Shown here: positions 1 to 9,160 of the stretch, in pieces
Numbering within the stretch: the first letter of the stretch is position 1
Layout of the letters: each line of letters opens with the position of its first letter
NCBI RefSeq assembly: GCF_000759715.1
Contig: NZ_BBLU01000008.1
Coordinates: 1 to 64,000 of the forward strand
Reading direction: 5' to 3'
Length of the DNA: 64,000 nt
Source: Demequina mangrovi
GTDB lineage: Bacteria > Actinomycetota > Actinomycetes > Actinomycetales > Demequinaceae
Program-made: the position numbers and the translations under genes
Notes under the pieces: generated by a model
What the model was told of the DNA's origin: nothing
Seen by the model: only the letters and a program-made list of their open reading frames with translations
The model's database searches: none

Positions 1-84
1 CCCCTCGCGCACGCATCGACCCCGCACCGGCCCGCCCGGCGCGGGGTCTTCCGCGTCCGGGCAGGTGCGCCCCACAATGGCGCC

Positions 85-714
85 GTGACCCACGACCTCC
101 TCACGCTCGCCGCGGCGGGCTACGTCGCGGGCCTCGCGGTCGCGATGCCGCTCGGCGCGATCGGCGTGCTCATCCTGCGCGAGTCGATGGTGGGAGGGCT
201 GCGCACCGGGCTCGGCGCTGCCGGCGGGGTCGCCACCGTGGACCTGGTCTACTGCGCGGTCGCGGTGGCCTTCGGCGCCGCCGCGGCGGAGGCGCTCGCG
301 CCGTGGAGCAAGATGATCGCGTTCGTGTCGGGCCTCGTCATCATCGGCATCGGGCTCATGCTGCTTCGCGGCGCGCGCCGGCCGCCCCCCGCCGCCGGCG
401 AGGTGGTCCCGGGCCGCCCGTTCCGGGTCTACGCGCGCTTCGTGGCGCTGACGGCCCTCAACCCCGCCACCGTGGTGTACTTCCTCGCCCTCGCGGGGGT
501 GGTCACCACCGTGACGACGGCCTCGGCGGGTCCCGCCGTCTTCGTGGTCGCGGCAGGCCTCGGCTCGCTGCTGTGGCAGGCCGGCCTCGCGATCGCGGGC
601 ACCGTCATCGGCGCGCGCGTGTCGCCGCGCACGGTCCGGACCCTGGGCATCGTCGCCGCTGCCGCGGTGATCACGCTCGGCATCGTCGCCCTCGTCGCGT
701 CGCGAACCGTCTGA
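85..714 (+). CDS. LysE family amino-acid/metabolite exporter
   Basis: A 209-residue integral membrane protein of the LysE/RhtB type, which exports amino acids or similar small metabolites across the plasma membrane. The N-terminus (about residues 8-30) shows the family's opening helix followed by the typical polar G-A-x-G-x-L turn, and about six hydrophobic segments can be traced, with a charged proline-rich loop near residues 95-110. The start is GTG at 85; no strong ribosome site is seen. The gene is alone and convergent with thioredoxin, separated by a shared hairpin. The substrate cannot be told from sequence. Confidence 0.8.
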   Translation: MTHDLLTLAAAGYVAGLAVAMPLGAIGVLILRESMVGGLRTGLGAAGGVATVDLVYCAVAVAFGAAAAEALAPWSKMIAFVSGLVIIGIGLMLLRGARRPPPAAGEVVPGRPFRVYARFVALTALNPATVVYFLALAGVVTTVTTASAGPAVFVVAAGLGSLLWQAGLAIAGTVIGARVSPRTVRTLGIVAAAAVITLGIVALVASRTV

Positions 715-746
715 CGCGCCCGCCCTGCCGGCGCCGGGCACGCGAA

Positions 747-782
747 AGGCCCGGCCCTCCCCGGAGGGAAGGACCGGGCCCT
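747..782. terminator. Bidirectional intrinsic terminator between lysE-like gene and trxA
   Basis: A GC-rich inverted repeat (AGGCCCGG ... CCGGGCCT) with an AGGGAAGGA-containing loop lies between two convergent stop codons at 714 and 793, so it can end transcripts from both sides. Confidence 0.75.
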
Positions 783-792
783 GCGAAGACGA

Positions 793-1164
793 CTAGCCCT
801 GCGCGGACTCGTGCTCGGCGATCTTGGCGCGGACCTCGTCCATGTCGAGGCCCTCGACGGCGCCGATCAGCTGCTCGAGCGCCGGGCCGGGCAGCGCGCC
901 CGCCTGGTTGAAGACCATGATGCCGTCACGGAAGGCCATGAGCGTCGGGATGGCGGTGATGCCGTACTTGACGCTGAGCTCCTGGTGCTCCTCGGTGTCG
1001 ACCTTGGCGTGCACGATCTCGGGCTTCACGGTCGAGGACTGCTCGAAGATGGGCGCGAAGCGCTTGCACGGGCCGCACCACTCCGCCCAGAAGTCCACGA
1101 GGACGATGCCGTCCTTGCTCACGGTCTCGTCGAAGGTGTCGGTGGTCAGCTCGATCGTTGCCAT
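793..1164 (-). CDS. trxA: Thioredoxin
   Basis: A 123-residue cytoplasmic thioredoxin. The redox-active motif W-C-G-P-C is at residues 29-33 and the cis-proline motif A-I-P-T is near residue 75. The C-terminus is slightly longer than in minimal thioredoxins and ends in a charged helix. The reading frame stays open upstream to 1332, but the start at 1164 (MATIEL) fits the family and has an AGAGGAAG ribosome site. A perfect ATACCCC-GG-GGGGTAT palindrome sits 22 bases upstream and its arm runs into a TATACG -10 element. That suggests control by a CsoR/CstR-type repressor, so its job is probably disulfide or persulfide reduction under thiol stress. Confidence 0.93.
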   Translation of the reverse strand: MATIELTTDTFDETVSKDGIVLVDFWAEWCGPCKRFAPIFEQSSTVKPEIVHAKVDTEEHQELSVKYGITAIPTLMAFRDGIMVFNQAGALPGPALEQLIGAVEGLDMDEVRAKIAEHESAQG

Positions 1165-1185
1165 TGCTTCCTCTCTTGGGTGCGT

Positions 1186-1201
1186 ATACCCCGGGGGGTA
1201 T
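1186..1201. promoter_or_regulatory. CsoR/CstR-type operator at the trxA promoter
   Basis: The palindrome has perfect 7-bp arms ATACCCC/GGGGTAT around a GG centre. Read leftward, the distal arm continues into TATACG, a plausible -10 element for trxA. The same 16-bp layout occurs at 27882 and 29781. G/C tracts flanked by TA are typical of operators bound by CsoR-family repressors (CsoR for Cu(I), CstR for persulfide); the assignment to CstR rests on the regulated genes. No repressor gene is in the window. Confidence 0.7.
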
Positions 1202-1297
1202 CCTAGCATGCCCGCCTGAACGGGGCTTCCGGTATCCAGGTTGTCATGGGTCGGCGCGGATGACGGCTCACGCGCGGCCACACGGTAGAAAAGACTC

Positions 1298-1840
1298 ATG
1301 ACCGACATGGCCGAGCTCCCCGACGAACCCACCGGATGGCTGTCCGACCGAGAGCTCGAGCACGTGCGCTCCGAGCTTCCGCTGGTCTACGTCAACGTGG
1401 TGCCCGTCCGGATTAATCCCATGGGCGAGGTCACCGAGGTGGGCCTGCTCCTGCGCGCCTTCGACGGCGGCATATCGCGGGCCATCGTCGCTGGTCGCGT
1501 GCTGTATCACGAGCGGATCCGCGACGCGATCGTGCGCAACATGGAGAAGGACCTCGGCCTCGCGGCGATGCCTCAGGTCCCCATGTCCCCCACGCCGCTC
1601 GCCGTGGCCGAGTACTTCCCGACCAAGGGCGTGACCCCGTTCCACGACTCGCGCCAGCACGCGGTCGCGCTCGTCTACGTCGTGGCCGTCGAGGGCCACT
1701 GCGAGCCCCAGCAGGGGGCGCTGGACCTCACCTGGCTCACGCCGGAGGAGGCCGCGAGCGACGAGATCGCCTCGGAGATGGCCGGCGGCCAGCATGTGCT
1801 GCTGCGCCAGGCGCTCGCGCACTGCGGCGCGCTCACCTGA
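1298..1840 (+). CDS. NUDIX-like DUF4916 family protein
   Basis: A 180-residue soluble protein of the actinobacterial DUF4916 group, which is related to NUDIX hydrolases. The canonical Nudix box is not intact; the nearest match is a degenerate helix ending R-N-M-E-K-D-L-G-L at about residues 83-91, so diphosphohydrolase activity is doubtful. A conserved H-D-S-R-Q-H segment is near residue 115. It is transcribed divergently from trxA, and its stop overlaps the end of the convergent mug gene by 8 bases. Function unknown. Confidence 0.75.
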   Translation: MTDMAELPDEPTGWLSDRELEHVRSELPLVYVNVVPVRINPMGEVTEVGLLLRAFDGGISRAIVAGRVLYHERIRDAIVRNMEKDLGLAAMPQVPMSPTPLAVAEYFPTKGVTPFHDSRQHAVALVYVVAVEGHCEPQQGALDLTWLTPEEAASDEIASEMAGGQHVLLRQALAHCGALT

Positions 1841-2426
1841 TCTCGCGCCCGGCGTCGCGCCTGACCTCGCGCAGCAGCGCGCCCACCTCCGCCCACCACT
1901 CGAGCCTGGTCGGACGCCCGTCATACGAGGCGCGCCCCTGGTTGCGCCCGCTCGGGCTCGGCAGCACGAACACCCGCGCGCCCTCGAACGTCCACCCCTG
2001 CGCGCCCAGGCCCGGCCGAGGCCGCCCGAGCCAGCGCGCCGCCTGGGTGCCGGCCTCCTTGGACGTGAAGGCCACCCACGCCGGACGATGCTCGGCCACC
2101 TTCGCGGCGAGCGCAGGGACGTCGTAGGGCAGCCCGCGGTCATGGCTCTGCGCCATGGTCTTCACCAGGTCGGTGAGGCCGATGCCGTGCTCGAGCACGC
2201 GCGCATCGTCCTCGGGGCCCAGCGGGACGGGCACGATGCCCGCCTCGCCCAGGTAGTCCCAGAACCGGTTCCCGGGTCCCGCGTAGTAGTGCCCGCGCGC
2301 GGCCGAGGCCAGCCCGGGCGCGGTGCCGCAGAAGACGGCACGCAGGCCCGGAGCCAGGTGGTCCGGGAGGACATCGGACCTGGGCGTCCCGGGAGGGCCG
2401 TCAGGCACCTCCCGACCGATGCTCAC
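1833..2426 (-). CDS. mug: Mismatch-specific (G:U/G:T) DNA glycosylase
   Basis: A 197-residue Mug/TDG-family uracil DNA glycosylase that removes uracil or thymine from mismatches with guanine. The N-terminal active-site region reads G-T-A-P-G-L-A-S followed by G-H-Y-Y-A-G-P-G-N-R-F-W (about residues 34-55), and the C-terminal damage-intercalating loop reads L-P-S-P-S-G-R-N near residue 155. The catalytic Asn of the E. coli GINPG motif is Ala here, which may mark this subfamily. It is the last gene of the leftward rph-rdgB operon, 16 bases after rdgB. Confidence 0.87.
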   Translation of the reverse strand: MSIGREVPDGPPGTPRSDVLPDHLAPGLRAVFCGTAPGLASAARGHYYAGPGNRFWDYLGEAGIVPVPLGPEDDARVLEHGIGLTDLVKTMAQSHDRGLPYDVPALAAKVAEHRPAWVAFTSKEAGTQAARWLGRPRPGLGAQGWTFEGARVFVLPSPSGRNQGRASYDGRPTRLEWWAEVGALLREVRRDAGREIR

Positions 2427-2442
2427 TGTCCCGACCGGGGGG

Positions 2443-3054
2443 TCAGGCCTCGAGCACCTCGGCGACCCGAGGAGCGAGCGCGCGGAACGCCGCGCCTCGG
2501 TGGCTGATGGCGTTCTTGCGCTCGGCGGTGAGCTCGGCGTTCGACACCGTCTCGCCGTGCGCGCGGAAGATGGGGTCGTAACCGAAGCCGCCCTCCCCCG
2601 CGGGCTCGCGCAGGAGCTCGCCCTCGACCACGCCCTCGCAGACCACCTCGCGGCCGTCCGGGGTCACGAGCACCGCGGCGCACACGAAGGCGGCCCCGCG
2701 GTGGGCGTCGGGGATGTCGGCCATCTGGGCGAGCAGCAGGTCGAGGTTCTCGCGGTCGGCGCCGTGGCGGCCGCTCCAGAGCGCGGAGAAGATGCCGGGC
2801 GCGCCGCCCATGACGGCGACCGCGATGCCCGAGTCGTCGGCGATCGCGGGCAGCCCGGTCGCGGTCGCGAGCGCGCGCGCCTTGATGAGCGCGTTCTCGG
2901 AGAAGGTGGTCCCGTCCTCGACCGGGCTCGGGGCGCCGAGCTCCTTGGCGGACGCGACATCGTCCCTGGTGAGGCCCGGCAGCGCCGGGGCGAGGATCGC
3001 CCAGATCTCGTCGACCTTGTGGGCGTTGTGGGTCGCGATGGCGAGGCGCGCCAT
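2443..3054 (-). CDS. rdgB: XTP/dITP diphosphatase (RdgB/HAM1)
   Basis: A 203-residue house-cleaning pyrophosphatase that hydrolyses deaminated purine triphosphates such as dITP and XTP to monophosphates. The family opening A-T-H-N-A-H-K, the metal-binding D-D-S-G motif near residue 68 and the C-terminal F-G-Y-D-P-I-F and S-H-R-G-A-A motifs are all present. The start at 3054 lies two bases after the rph stop, so the pair is translationally coupled. Linkage to rph and mug is common and fits nucleotide-pool and DNA sanitation. Confidence 0.95.
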   Translation of the reverse strand: MARLAIATHNAHKVDEIWAILAPALPGLTRDDVASAKELGAPSPVEDGTTFSENALIKARALATATGLPAIADDSGIAVAVMGGAPGIFSALWSGRHGADRENLDLLLAQMADIPDAHRGAAFVCAAVLVTPDGREVVCEGVVEGELLREPAGEGGFGYDPIFRAHGETVSNAELTAERKNAISHRGAAFRALAPRVAEVLEA

Positions 3055-3056
3055 GG

Positions 3057-3788
3057 TCAGCCCTCGAGCGCCGCGGCCTGAAGCGTCGCGATCTCGGCGT
3101 TGCCGGCCGTCGCGAGCGCGAGCAGCGCGTCGAGCTCGTCCTTGGAGAACGGGGCGCCCTCGGCGGTGCCCTGGACCTCCACGAAGCCGCCGGTGCCGGT
3201 CATCACCACGTTCATGTCGGTCTCGGCGCGCACGTCCTCGACGTAGGGCAGGTCGAGCATGGGCACGCCGTCGATGATGCCGACCGAGATCGCCGAGACG
3301 GATCCGGTGAGCGGCTTCGCGCCGGGCTTGATCGCGCCGTTGGCCTTGCCCCACGCGATCGCGTCCGCGAGCGCCACGTAGGCGCCCGTGATCGCGGCGG
3401 TGCGGGTGCCGCCGTCGGCGTCGAGCACGTCGCAGTCGAGCACGATGGTGTTCTCACCGAGCGCCTTGACGTCGATGATCGCGCGCAGCGAGCGGCCGAT
3501 GAGGCGGCTGATCTCCATGGTGCGGCCGCCGATCTTGCCGCGCACCGACTCGCGGTCGTTGCGGGTGTTGGTGGCGCGCGGGAGCATCGCGTACTCCGCG
3601 GTGACCCAGCCCTCGCCGGAGCCCTTCTTCCAGCGCGGCACGCCCTCGGTGAAGGAGGCCGAGCACAGCACGCGGGTCCCGCCGAACGTCACGAGGCACG
3701 AGCCCTCGGCGCTGCGCTGGAAGCCTCGCTCGAAGGTGATGGGGCGGAGCTGGTCGGGGGTGCGGCCGTCGGCACGAGTCACAGTCAT
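3057..3788 (-). CDS. rph: Ribonuclease PH
   Basis: A 243-residue phosphorolytic 3'-5' exoribonuclease that trims tRNA 3' ends and works as a hexameric ring. Family features include the N-terminal R-P-I-x-F-E-R-G-F, the [11 protein letters not shown] loop, R-x3[20 protein letters not shown] in short segments, the [13 protein letters not shown] phosphate-binding loop, and a C-terminal F-V-E-V-Q-G-T-A-E. Length is normal. It is followed two bases later by rdgB and preceded by the MBL gene after a 20-base gap. Confidence 0.96.
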   Translation of the reverse strand: MTVTRADGRTPDQLRPITFERGFQRSAEGSCLVTFGGTRVLCSASFTEGVPRWKKGSGEGWVTAEYAMLPRATNTRNDRESVRGKIGGRTMEISRLIGRSLRAIIDVKALGENTIVLDCDVLDADGGTRTAAITGAYVALADAIAWGKANGAIKPGAKPLTGSVSAISVGIIDGVPMLDLPYVEDVRAETDMNVVMTGTGGFVEVQGTAEGAPFSKDELDALLALATAGNAEIATLQAAALEG

Positions 3789-3808
3789 GGTGACGAGCCT
3801 ATCCGCGC

Positions 3809-4594
3809 TCAGAGGACGTGGGTCTCGCCCGGGACCGCGTGCGTGACAGGGGCGCCGTACGCGACCGAGGCGAGCTCGAGCGTGCCGCCCGGGTCCACCC
3901 ACGAGGCGATGTGGGTGACGATGAGCTCCGCGGCGCCCGCATCGCGTGCGAGCGTGCCCGCCTGCGTGCCGTTCATGTGGATGCCCTCCGCGTTGACGCG
4001 CGAATGGCCCCAGCCGGCCTCGGCGAGGAGCACGTCGCAGCCCCGCGCGAGGCCGAGCACCTCGTCGCACCGGTCGGTGTCACCGGTGAACACCAGCGTC
4101 GCGGCGCCCTCGGCGATCGCGGAGGGGCCGGAGATGCGCATCGCGACCGCGGGGACGGGGTGCCAGGCGCGGCCGAACGTGAGCGAGAACGGCCCGATCG
4201 CGGCGGTGTCGCCGTCCCCGACCGCCGTGAAGTCGTACGTCGCGACCGCGGTGAGGTCCTCGGAGCCGGCGATCTGGACGATGCGCTGGTCGAGCCCCTC
4301 GGGCCCGTACAGGGGCAGCGGCGGGAGGTCGTCGTCGGCCGCCGGGCCGTAGCGCCGGAGCACCGACAGCGCGGCGAGGTCGGCGCAGTGGTCGGGATGC
4401 CCGTGCGACACCACGACCGCATCGACGCGCGCCGGGTCGCAGTAGCGCTGCAGCGGGCCGATCGCCCCGGAGCCGAGATCGAGGACGATGCGCCACGTGC
4501 GCCCGTCAGCATCGTCCGCCTCGACCAGGTAGCAGGACGCGGGGGTGTCGGGGCCGGCGGTCGAGCCGGCGCAGCCCACGATCGTCAGCCTCAC
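3809..4594 (-). CDS. MBL-fold metallohydrolase
   Basis: A 261-residue metallo-beta-lactamase-fold hydrolase related to RNase Z and cyclic-phosphodiesterase-like proteins. The metal site [10 protein letters not shown] is at about residues 64-73, with further ligands in F-T-G-D-T-D and the C-terminal V-T-H-I. The start is GTG, overlapping the murI stop as GTGA. The order murI, MBL hydrolase, rph is conserved in actinobacteria, but the substrate is not known from sequence. Confidence 0.85.
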   Translation of the reverse strand: MRLTIVGCAGSTAGPDTPASCYLVEADDADGRTWRIVLDLGSGAIGPLQRYCDPARVDAVVVSHGHPDHCADLAALSVLRRYGPAADDDLPPLPLYGPEGLDQRIVQIAGSEDLTAVATYDFTAVGDGDTAAIGPFSLTFGRAWHPVPAVAMRISGPSAIAEGAATLVFTGDTDRCDEVLGLARGCDVLLAEAGWGHSRVNAEGIHMNGTQAGTLARDAGAAELIVTHIASWVDPGGTLELASVAYGAPVTHAVPGETHVL

Positions 4595-5412
4595 TGCGCC
4601 GCCTCCACCGTGGGAAGCGGCTCGACCTGCGTGACCACGGGGCCGAGGAAGCGCTGCGCGAGCGCCTCGAAGCGATCCCGCGGACCGGTCGCGTAGAACT
4701 TGTGGACCGGCGGCGCATGCGTGCCCCGCTCGAGCCCGTTGGCCGCGAGCACGCGGTAGACGTCGCGCGCGGTCTCGGACGCGGAGTCGACGAGCGTGAC
4801 CTCCGGGCCCATCACGTAGGACAGCGCGCCTGCGAGCAGCGGATAGTGCGTGCAGCCGAGGATCAGCGTGTCGACACCGGCCTCCTGCAGCGGCGCGAGG
4901 TACTCGCGCGCCACGCGGACCACCTCCTGCCCCGATGTCTCGCCCGCCTCGACCAGCTCGACGAAGCGCGGGCACGCCTGGCTGGTGATGGTGAGGTCGG
5001 GAGCGCCCGCGAGGGCGTCCTCGTACGCTCCCGAGGTCACCGTCGCGACCGTGCCGATCACGCCCACGTGTCGCGAGCGCGAGAGCGCGGCGGCGCGCCG
5101 TGCGGCCGGCAGGATCACCTCGACCACCGGGATGCCCCGCTCGCGTGAGAAGCGCTCGCGCGCGTCGCGCAGCACCGCCGCAGAGGCCGTGTTGCACGCG
5201 ATCACCAGGGTCTTCACCCCGTCCGCGACCAGCGCGTCCATGATGTCGAGCGCGTGCCTGCGGACCTCGGCGATCCCGAGCGGGCCGTACGGCCCGTGCG
5301 CGGTGTCGCCGACGTAGTGCACCGACTCGTGCGGCATCGTGTCCATGATGGCGCGGGCGACGGTGAGCCCGCCCACCCCGGAGTCGAACACGCCGATGGG
5401 CGCGTCGTTCAT
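4591..5412 (-). CDS. murI: Glutamate racemase
   Basis: A 273-residue cofactor-independent racemase that makes D-glutamate for peptidoglycan. The opening [13 protein letters not shown], both catalytic cysteines (A-C-N-T-A-S-A near residue 74 and L-G-C-T-H-Y-P-L near 185) and the [11 protein letters not shown] motif are intact. It overlaps the upstream DUF2017 gene as ATGA and the downstream MBL gene as GTGA, so translation of the three is coupled. Confidence 0.96.
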   Translation of the reverse strand: MNDAPIGVFDSGVGGLTVARAIMDTMPHESVHYVGDTAHGPYGPLGIAEVRRHALDIMDALVADGVKTLVIACNTASAAVLRDARERFSRERGIPVVEVILPAARRAAALSRSRHVGVIGTVATVTSGAYEDALAGAPDLTITSQACPRFVELVEAGETSGQEVVRVAREYLAPLQEAGVDTLILGCTHYPLLAGALSYVMGPEVTLVDSASETARDVYRVLAANGLERGTHAPPVHKFYATGPRDRFEALAQRFLGPVVTQVEPLPTVEAAQ

Positions 5413-6041
5413 GCGTGTCCTCCTAGCGTCACGGAGACCAGGGACTCCTGGAGCCACGTGAGGGCGTCGTAGAGCATCCCGAGCCACATGCGCTCGGGAT
5501 CGATGTCGGCGTCGACGGGCACGCCGCGGTCGGCGGCCTCCGCCGCGCGGGAGAGCTCGGCGTGAAGCGCCTCGGCGTCCTGGTCGCTCTCGAGCCCCAG
5601 CCTCGAGGCGACGACCAGCCGGACGTCGGTGAGCGCGGCCGCGGTCGCCATGACGTGCTCCGCGGGGATCACCCACTCCGTGCCGTCCGCGCTGAGCTCG
5701 TCCCACATGCGGCGCAGGCGCGCGATCTTGGTGCTCCGGAGCTCCTCCTCGGTGAGCCGGCGGAACTCGTCGGAGACGTCGCGGTCCCGCGGCGAGGCGT
5801 TGGGGAGCAGGCGCAGGAGCGCGGGGTCGTCCGGCTCGACCGGAGCATCGTCGAGGTCCTCGAGGAAGCGCAGGCTCTCGGCGAGGTCCTCGCGATGCGG
5901 AAGCGTCGAGTGGTGCTCCGCGCCGAAGGACTCGGCCCCCAGGAGCAGCCCGACGTCGGCGACGATGCGCGCGATCACCAGGCGCTCCTCCTCGTCGAGC
6001 GTGGCCACGGCGGCACCGTCGCGCGCGACGAACGCCCTCAC
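5409..6041 (-). CDS. DUF2017 family protein
   Basis: A 210-residue acidic soluble protein of the actinobacterial DUF2017 family, consistently found beside clpS. It is rich in Asp/Glu, includes the segment L-R-L-L-P-N-A-S-P and a C-terminal [10 protein letters not shown] that are typical of the group. The start is GTG at 6041, overlapping the clpS stop (GTGA); the frame remains open farther upstream, but only as a shadow of clpS. Function is unknown, and the linkage suggests a role with ClpS-dependent proteolysis. Confidence 0.82.
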   Translation of the reverse strand: MRAFVARDGAAVATLDEEERLVIARIVADVGLLLGAESFGAEHHSTLPHREDLAESLRFLEDLDDAPVEPDDPALLRLLPNASPRDRDVSDEFRRLTEEELRSTKIARLRRMWDELSADGTEWVIPAEHVMATAAALTDVRLVVASRLGLESDQDAEALHAELSRAAEAADRGVPVDADIDPERMWLGMLYDALTWLQESLVSVTLGGHA

Positions 6042-6325
6042 CCGTCGCCCCGCTCGAGCGTCGCCCACAGCCCGTAGGAGTGCATCGCCTGCACGTGCAC
6101 CTCCATCTGCTCGCGGCTCCCGCTGGACAGGACCGACCGGCCGTTCTCGTGCACCTCGCGCATGCGCGCCTCCGCATCGGCGCGAGCGAGGCCGAAGTAC
6201 TCCTGGAACACGCGGGTGACGTAGCTCATGAGGTTGACCGGATCGTTCCACACGACGGTCACCCAGGGCTCGCGCACGCGCGCGGCGGTCCCGGTGCGGG
6301 GATCGAGACGCTCCTGGGTGCTCAC
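6038..6325 (-). CDS. clpS: ClpS adaptor for N-degron recognition
   Basis: A 95-residue adaptor that delivers N-degron substrates to the ClpAP/ClpCP protease. It has the conserved [13 protein letters not shown] core at about residues 24-36 and the M-x2-V-H-x-x-G motif, with the C-terminal face ending in a short charged tail. It sits between DUF3039 and DUF2017 in the usual actinobacterial order. Confidence 0.93.
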   Translation of the reverse strand: MSTQERLDPRTGTAARVREPWVTVVWNDPVNLMSYVTRVFQEYFGLARADAEARMREVHENGRSVLSSGSREQMEVHVQAMHSYGLWATLERGDG

Positions 6326-6361
6326 CGCTCCAGCGTACGGCGCGGGGACGCGTATGGGCCG

Positions 6362-6637
6362 CTACTCGTCGTCGTCGGAGCCGAAGGCCGCGTCGAGGAT
6401 CTCCTTGCACGCGGGGCACACCGGGAAGCGGTTCGGGTCGCGGCCGGGCACCCACACCTTGCCGCACAGCGCGATGACGGGCTCGCCGGACATCGCGGAC
6501 TCGAGGATCTTCTCCTTCTTGACGTAGTGCGCGAAGCGCTCCGCATCACCGGGCTCGACCAGCTCCTGCGTGTCGGTCCGCTCGATGGTCGAGGTGCCGC
6601 CCTGGGGCTGCGTCATCGGCTCAAGGGTCTCGCTCAT
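6362..6637 (-). CDS. DUF3039 family protein
   Basis: A small (91-residue) soluble protein of DUF3039, an actinobacterial family. Three cysteines appear as A-L-C-G-K-V-W-V and V-C-P-A-C-K, suggesting a metal-binding knuckle. The C-terminus ends in an acidic run. An in-frame ATG three codons upstream (6646) is an alternative start; neither has a clear ribosome site. It probably opens the leftward operon with clpS, 36 bases ahead of it. Function unknown. Confidence 0.8.
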   Translation of the reverse strand: MSETLEPMTQPQGGTSTIERTDTQELVEPGDAERFAHYVKKEKILESAMSGEPVIALCGKVWVPGRDPNRFPVCPACKEILDAAFGSDDDE

Positions 6638-6692
6638 GCCGCCCATCGTACGCGCGCCCGCGGCGCGCAGCGGCGAGGTTCGGCGCGCGGCA

Positions 6693-8282
6693 TCAGGCGA
6701 CCGCGGCGAGCAGGGCGCCGGCGCGACGGTCGTAGATCGCCCCCGCTCCCCTCACCCCTCCCGCGTATCCCGCGACGCCGGCGACCGCTCCCACGACGCA
6801 CGCGACCCAGCCCCACGCCGGGGCCACGGTGAGCGACAGCACGAACGGCAGCAGCACCAGCGGGACGAGCACGGCGAGCACCGCGGAGGACGCGAGCTGC
6901 GCGACCAGCCCGGCGCCCACGGCGCCGACCTCCGAGCCGAACGGGCTCGCCCCGGGCGCCGGGGCCCGGTACGGGATGACCACGCCGCTCACGGCGGCGA
7001 CCCCGAGGCTCACGCCCAGCACGCCGATGCATGCGCCGAGCAGCCCCGGCGCGTGGTCCCAGCGCCCGGCCCAGGCGATCACCGCGAGCGCGGTGACGAG
7101 GATGAGCGGCAGGGCCCACGACGCCGAGGCCGCGAGCCGGCCGCGCATCACCGCCTGCCCGAGGCGACCGGACACCAGGTCGAGCCACAGCGCGGTCGAG
7201 TCGAAGGCGACGTCGTTGTGACGCCCCCAGCCGATGGTGGCCGCGAGCACCACCGGCACCACGTAGGCCCAGCGGCGGTCGAGATCGAAGACGGGGACCA
7301 CGAGCGCGAAGAAGGTCACGGGAAGCAGCAGCACGCCCGCGAGCGACGCGAGGTAGCGGGGGTCGCTCACCCACGCGCGGATCAGGCGTGCGTGGACCGC
7401 GGCGGTCGCGGGGTCGCGCGGGTGGATCAGCGTGCGGACGGGCTCGAGGATCCGGTCGTGGCGGCGCTGCGCGCCGCCCCCGCGCCCCAGCGGCGACACG
7501 AGCTGATGGGCGACGGTGTCGCGCCAGGCCGCGTGGAGGAGCACGAGCCATCCGGCCTGGAGCCCGAGCCTCCATGCGGCGCCCCACCAGTCGCCGGCCG
7601 CCGCGCGCTCGGGCGCCGCGACCCCGGCGCCGAGCGGCGTGCCGCCGAGCCGCGCGAGGAGCGGATCGAGGTCCGCCTCGATGACCGCGGTCAGGCCGTC
7701 GCGGAACAGCACGTAGGCGACCGGCGCGGCCGCGGCGAGCGCGCAGGCGAGCGCCGTGAACGTCGCGAGCTTGGCCCGCCGCGACGACAGCACGCGCGCG
7801 CCCCAGGCGGCGCTCACCCGCGCGGCGAGCACGAGGCAGCCGTGAGCGAGCGCGAGCCCCGCGATGGCGACGGCGAGCACCGCTCCTCCGCTCGCGCGCC
7901 ACGACAGGCCGAGGATGCCGAGCGCTCCCCCGACGAACAGCGCGGGCAGCGTGAGGAACGCCGCGACCGTGATCCCCGGCATGATGGTCCGCGCGGACAC
8001 GCCGAGCGCGCGGAAGCGCGACGGGTCGAGCGTGTCGTCCAGCCCCGACAGGACCAGCGGGACCACCACCCAGCCGAGCGTGAGGATCGCGACCGCCGCG
8101 ACCAGCAGGTCGCCGCGCACCGATGCGCCCTGGTCGGCGAGCACCGCCTGGCCCCAGATGAGCCAGGGCAGCATCACGAGCATCCACAGCAGGCCCAGCC
8201 CCGCCACGACGCCGCGCCACCACTCGCGCCGCACGAGGTGCCACGCGGTGCGCAGCCGGACGCCTACGACAGCCGCAACCAC
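6693..8282 (-). CDS. ABC transporter permease, hydrophobic
   Basis: A 529-residue polytopic membrane protein with about 12 or more hydrophobic segments, encoded directly after an ABC ATPase whose end it overlaps by 19 bases. The start GTG at 8282 is chosen because it begins in the overlap and gives a sensible N-terminus (VVAAVVGVRL). It resembles the large permeases of actinobacterial ABC-2-like exporters. The cargo cannot be read from sequence. Confidence 0.78.
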   Translation of the reverse strand: MVAAVVGVRLRTAWHLVRREWWRGVVAGLGLLWMLVMLPWLIWGQAVLADQGASVRGDLLVAAVAILTLGWVVVPLVLSGLDDTLDPSRFRALGVSARTIMPGITVAAFLTLPALFVGGALGILGLSWRASGGAVLAVAIAGLALAHGCLVLAARVSAAWGARVLSSRRAKLATFTALACALAAAAPVAYVLFRDGLTAVIEADLDPLLARLGGTPLGAGVAAPERAAAGDWWGAAWRLGLQAGWLVLLHAAWRDTVAHQLVSPLGRGGGAQRRHDRILEPVRTLIHPRDPATAAVHARLIRAWVSDPRYLASLAGVLLLPVTFFALVVPVFDLDRRWAYVVPVVLAATIGWGRHNDVAFDSTALWLDLVSGRLGQAVMRGRLAASASWALPLILVTALAVIAWAGRWDHAPGLLGACIGVLGVSLGVAAVSGVVIPYRAPAPGASPFGSEVGAVGAGLVAQLASSAVLAVLVPLVLLPFVLSLTVAPAWGWVACVVGAVAGVAGYAGGVRGAGAIYDRRAGALLAAVA

Positions 8283-9034
8283 GTGAGGTCCCGCTGCTCG
8301 CGGCCGTCGCCGACCAGCTCGACGAACCTGCCCTCGAGGTCGTCCGCGCCGCCGCGGACCTCGTCGAGCGTCCCTGCGGCGAGCACGCGCCCGCCGCCGA
8401 CCACCGCGACGTGATCGCACAGCCGCTCGACCAGCGCCATCACATGCGACGACAGCACGACCGTCCCGCCGGTACCCACGAAGGACTCGAGGATGCCGCG
8501 GATCGCGCCGGCCGAGACGGGGTCGACCGCCTCGAAAGGCTCGTCGAGCACCAGCACGCGCGGAGCGTGCACGAGCGCGCACGCGAGCCCGATCTTCTTG
8601 GTCATGCCCGCCGAGTAGTCCATGACGAGCGTGCGCCCCGCGTCCTCGAGGTCGAGGGCCGCGAGGAGGTCGTCGCGGCGCCTCCGGACGGTCTCCTTGT
8701 CGAGGCCCCGCAAGCGGCCCGCGTAGGAGATCAGCTCTCCGCCGGTGAGCCGGTCGAACGTGTGGAGCCCGTCGGGCAGCACGCCGAGCAGCGGCTTGGC
8801 GACCTCCGGGGAGGACCACAGGTCGACGCCGAGCACCGCGACGCCGCCCGCATCAGGCTGCAGCAGGCCGGTCGCCATCGACAGCGTGGTGGTCTTGCCC
8901 GCGCCGTTCGGCCCCACGACGCCGTAGAAGGACCCGGCGGGGATGTCGAGGTCGATCCGATCAACCGCGAGCGTGCGGCCGAAGCGCTTGGTGAGTCCGC
9001 GCAACGACAGCGCCGGGGCCTGGACGTTGGTCAC
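8264..9034 (-). CDS. ABC transporter ATP-binding protein
   Basis: A 256-residue nucleotide-binding subunit. The Walker A motif G-P-N-G-A-G-K-T-T-T is at about residues 42-51, the signature is Y-S-A-G-M-T-K-K (a variant of LSGGQ), Walker B is V-L-V-L-D-E-P-F-E, and the switch histidine lies in L-S-S-H-V. This domain pattern is typical of ABC-2 exporters such as CcmA-like drug or lipid exporters. It pairs with the downstream permease. Confidence 0.9.
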   Translation of the reverse strand: MTNVQAPALSLRGLTKRFGRTLAVDRIDLDIPAGSFYGVVGPNGAGKTTTLSMATGLLQPDAGGVAVLGVDLWSSPEVAKPLLGVLPDGLHTFDRLTGGELISYAGRLRGLDKETVRRRRDDLLAALDLEDAGRTLVMDYSAGMTKKIGLACALVHAPRVLVLDEPFEAVDPVSAGAIRGILESFVGTGGTVVLSSHVMALVERLCDHVAVVGGGRVLAAGTLDEVRGGADDLEGRFVELVGDGREQRDLTWLRLS

Positions 9035-9113
9035 GCCTCAGCGTATCGCCACGCTTCCAGGCATGTCGCTCGTACGCGGGGCGGAGGGGTGGCATGCACC
9101 GCCCTCCCTCCCA

Positions 9114-9119
9114 TATAGT
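9114..9119 (+). promoter_or_regulatory. Putative -10 element upstream of the VOC gene
   Basis: TATAGT lies in an unusually AT-rich stretch in this genome. It is followed by TTAACGCTACAACCA and a GAAGGAA ribosome site before the ATG at 9161. TAGTT ... AACCA is an imperfect inverted repeat that could be a MarR-type operator. Confidence 0.4.
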
Positions 9120-9160
9120 TAACGCTACAACCATTTGCGATTCGAAGGAACGGAGTCACG

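Noticed and set aside
1165-1332. Longer start for thioredoxin (1332)
   Set aside because: The extension has no thioredoxin similarity, crosses the operator and promoter, and overlaps the divergent gene's start.
6570-8414. Long open frames on the opposite strand of real genes (also 10351-13494, 37360-40965, 46367-49003)
   Set aside because: In 71% G+C DNA antisense frames lack stops. Their translations are Arg/Gly/Asp/His-rich without domains, and they lie over genes with clear families.
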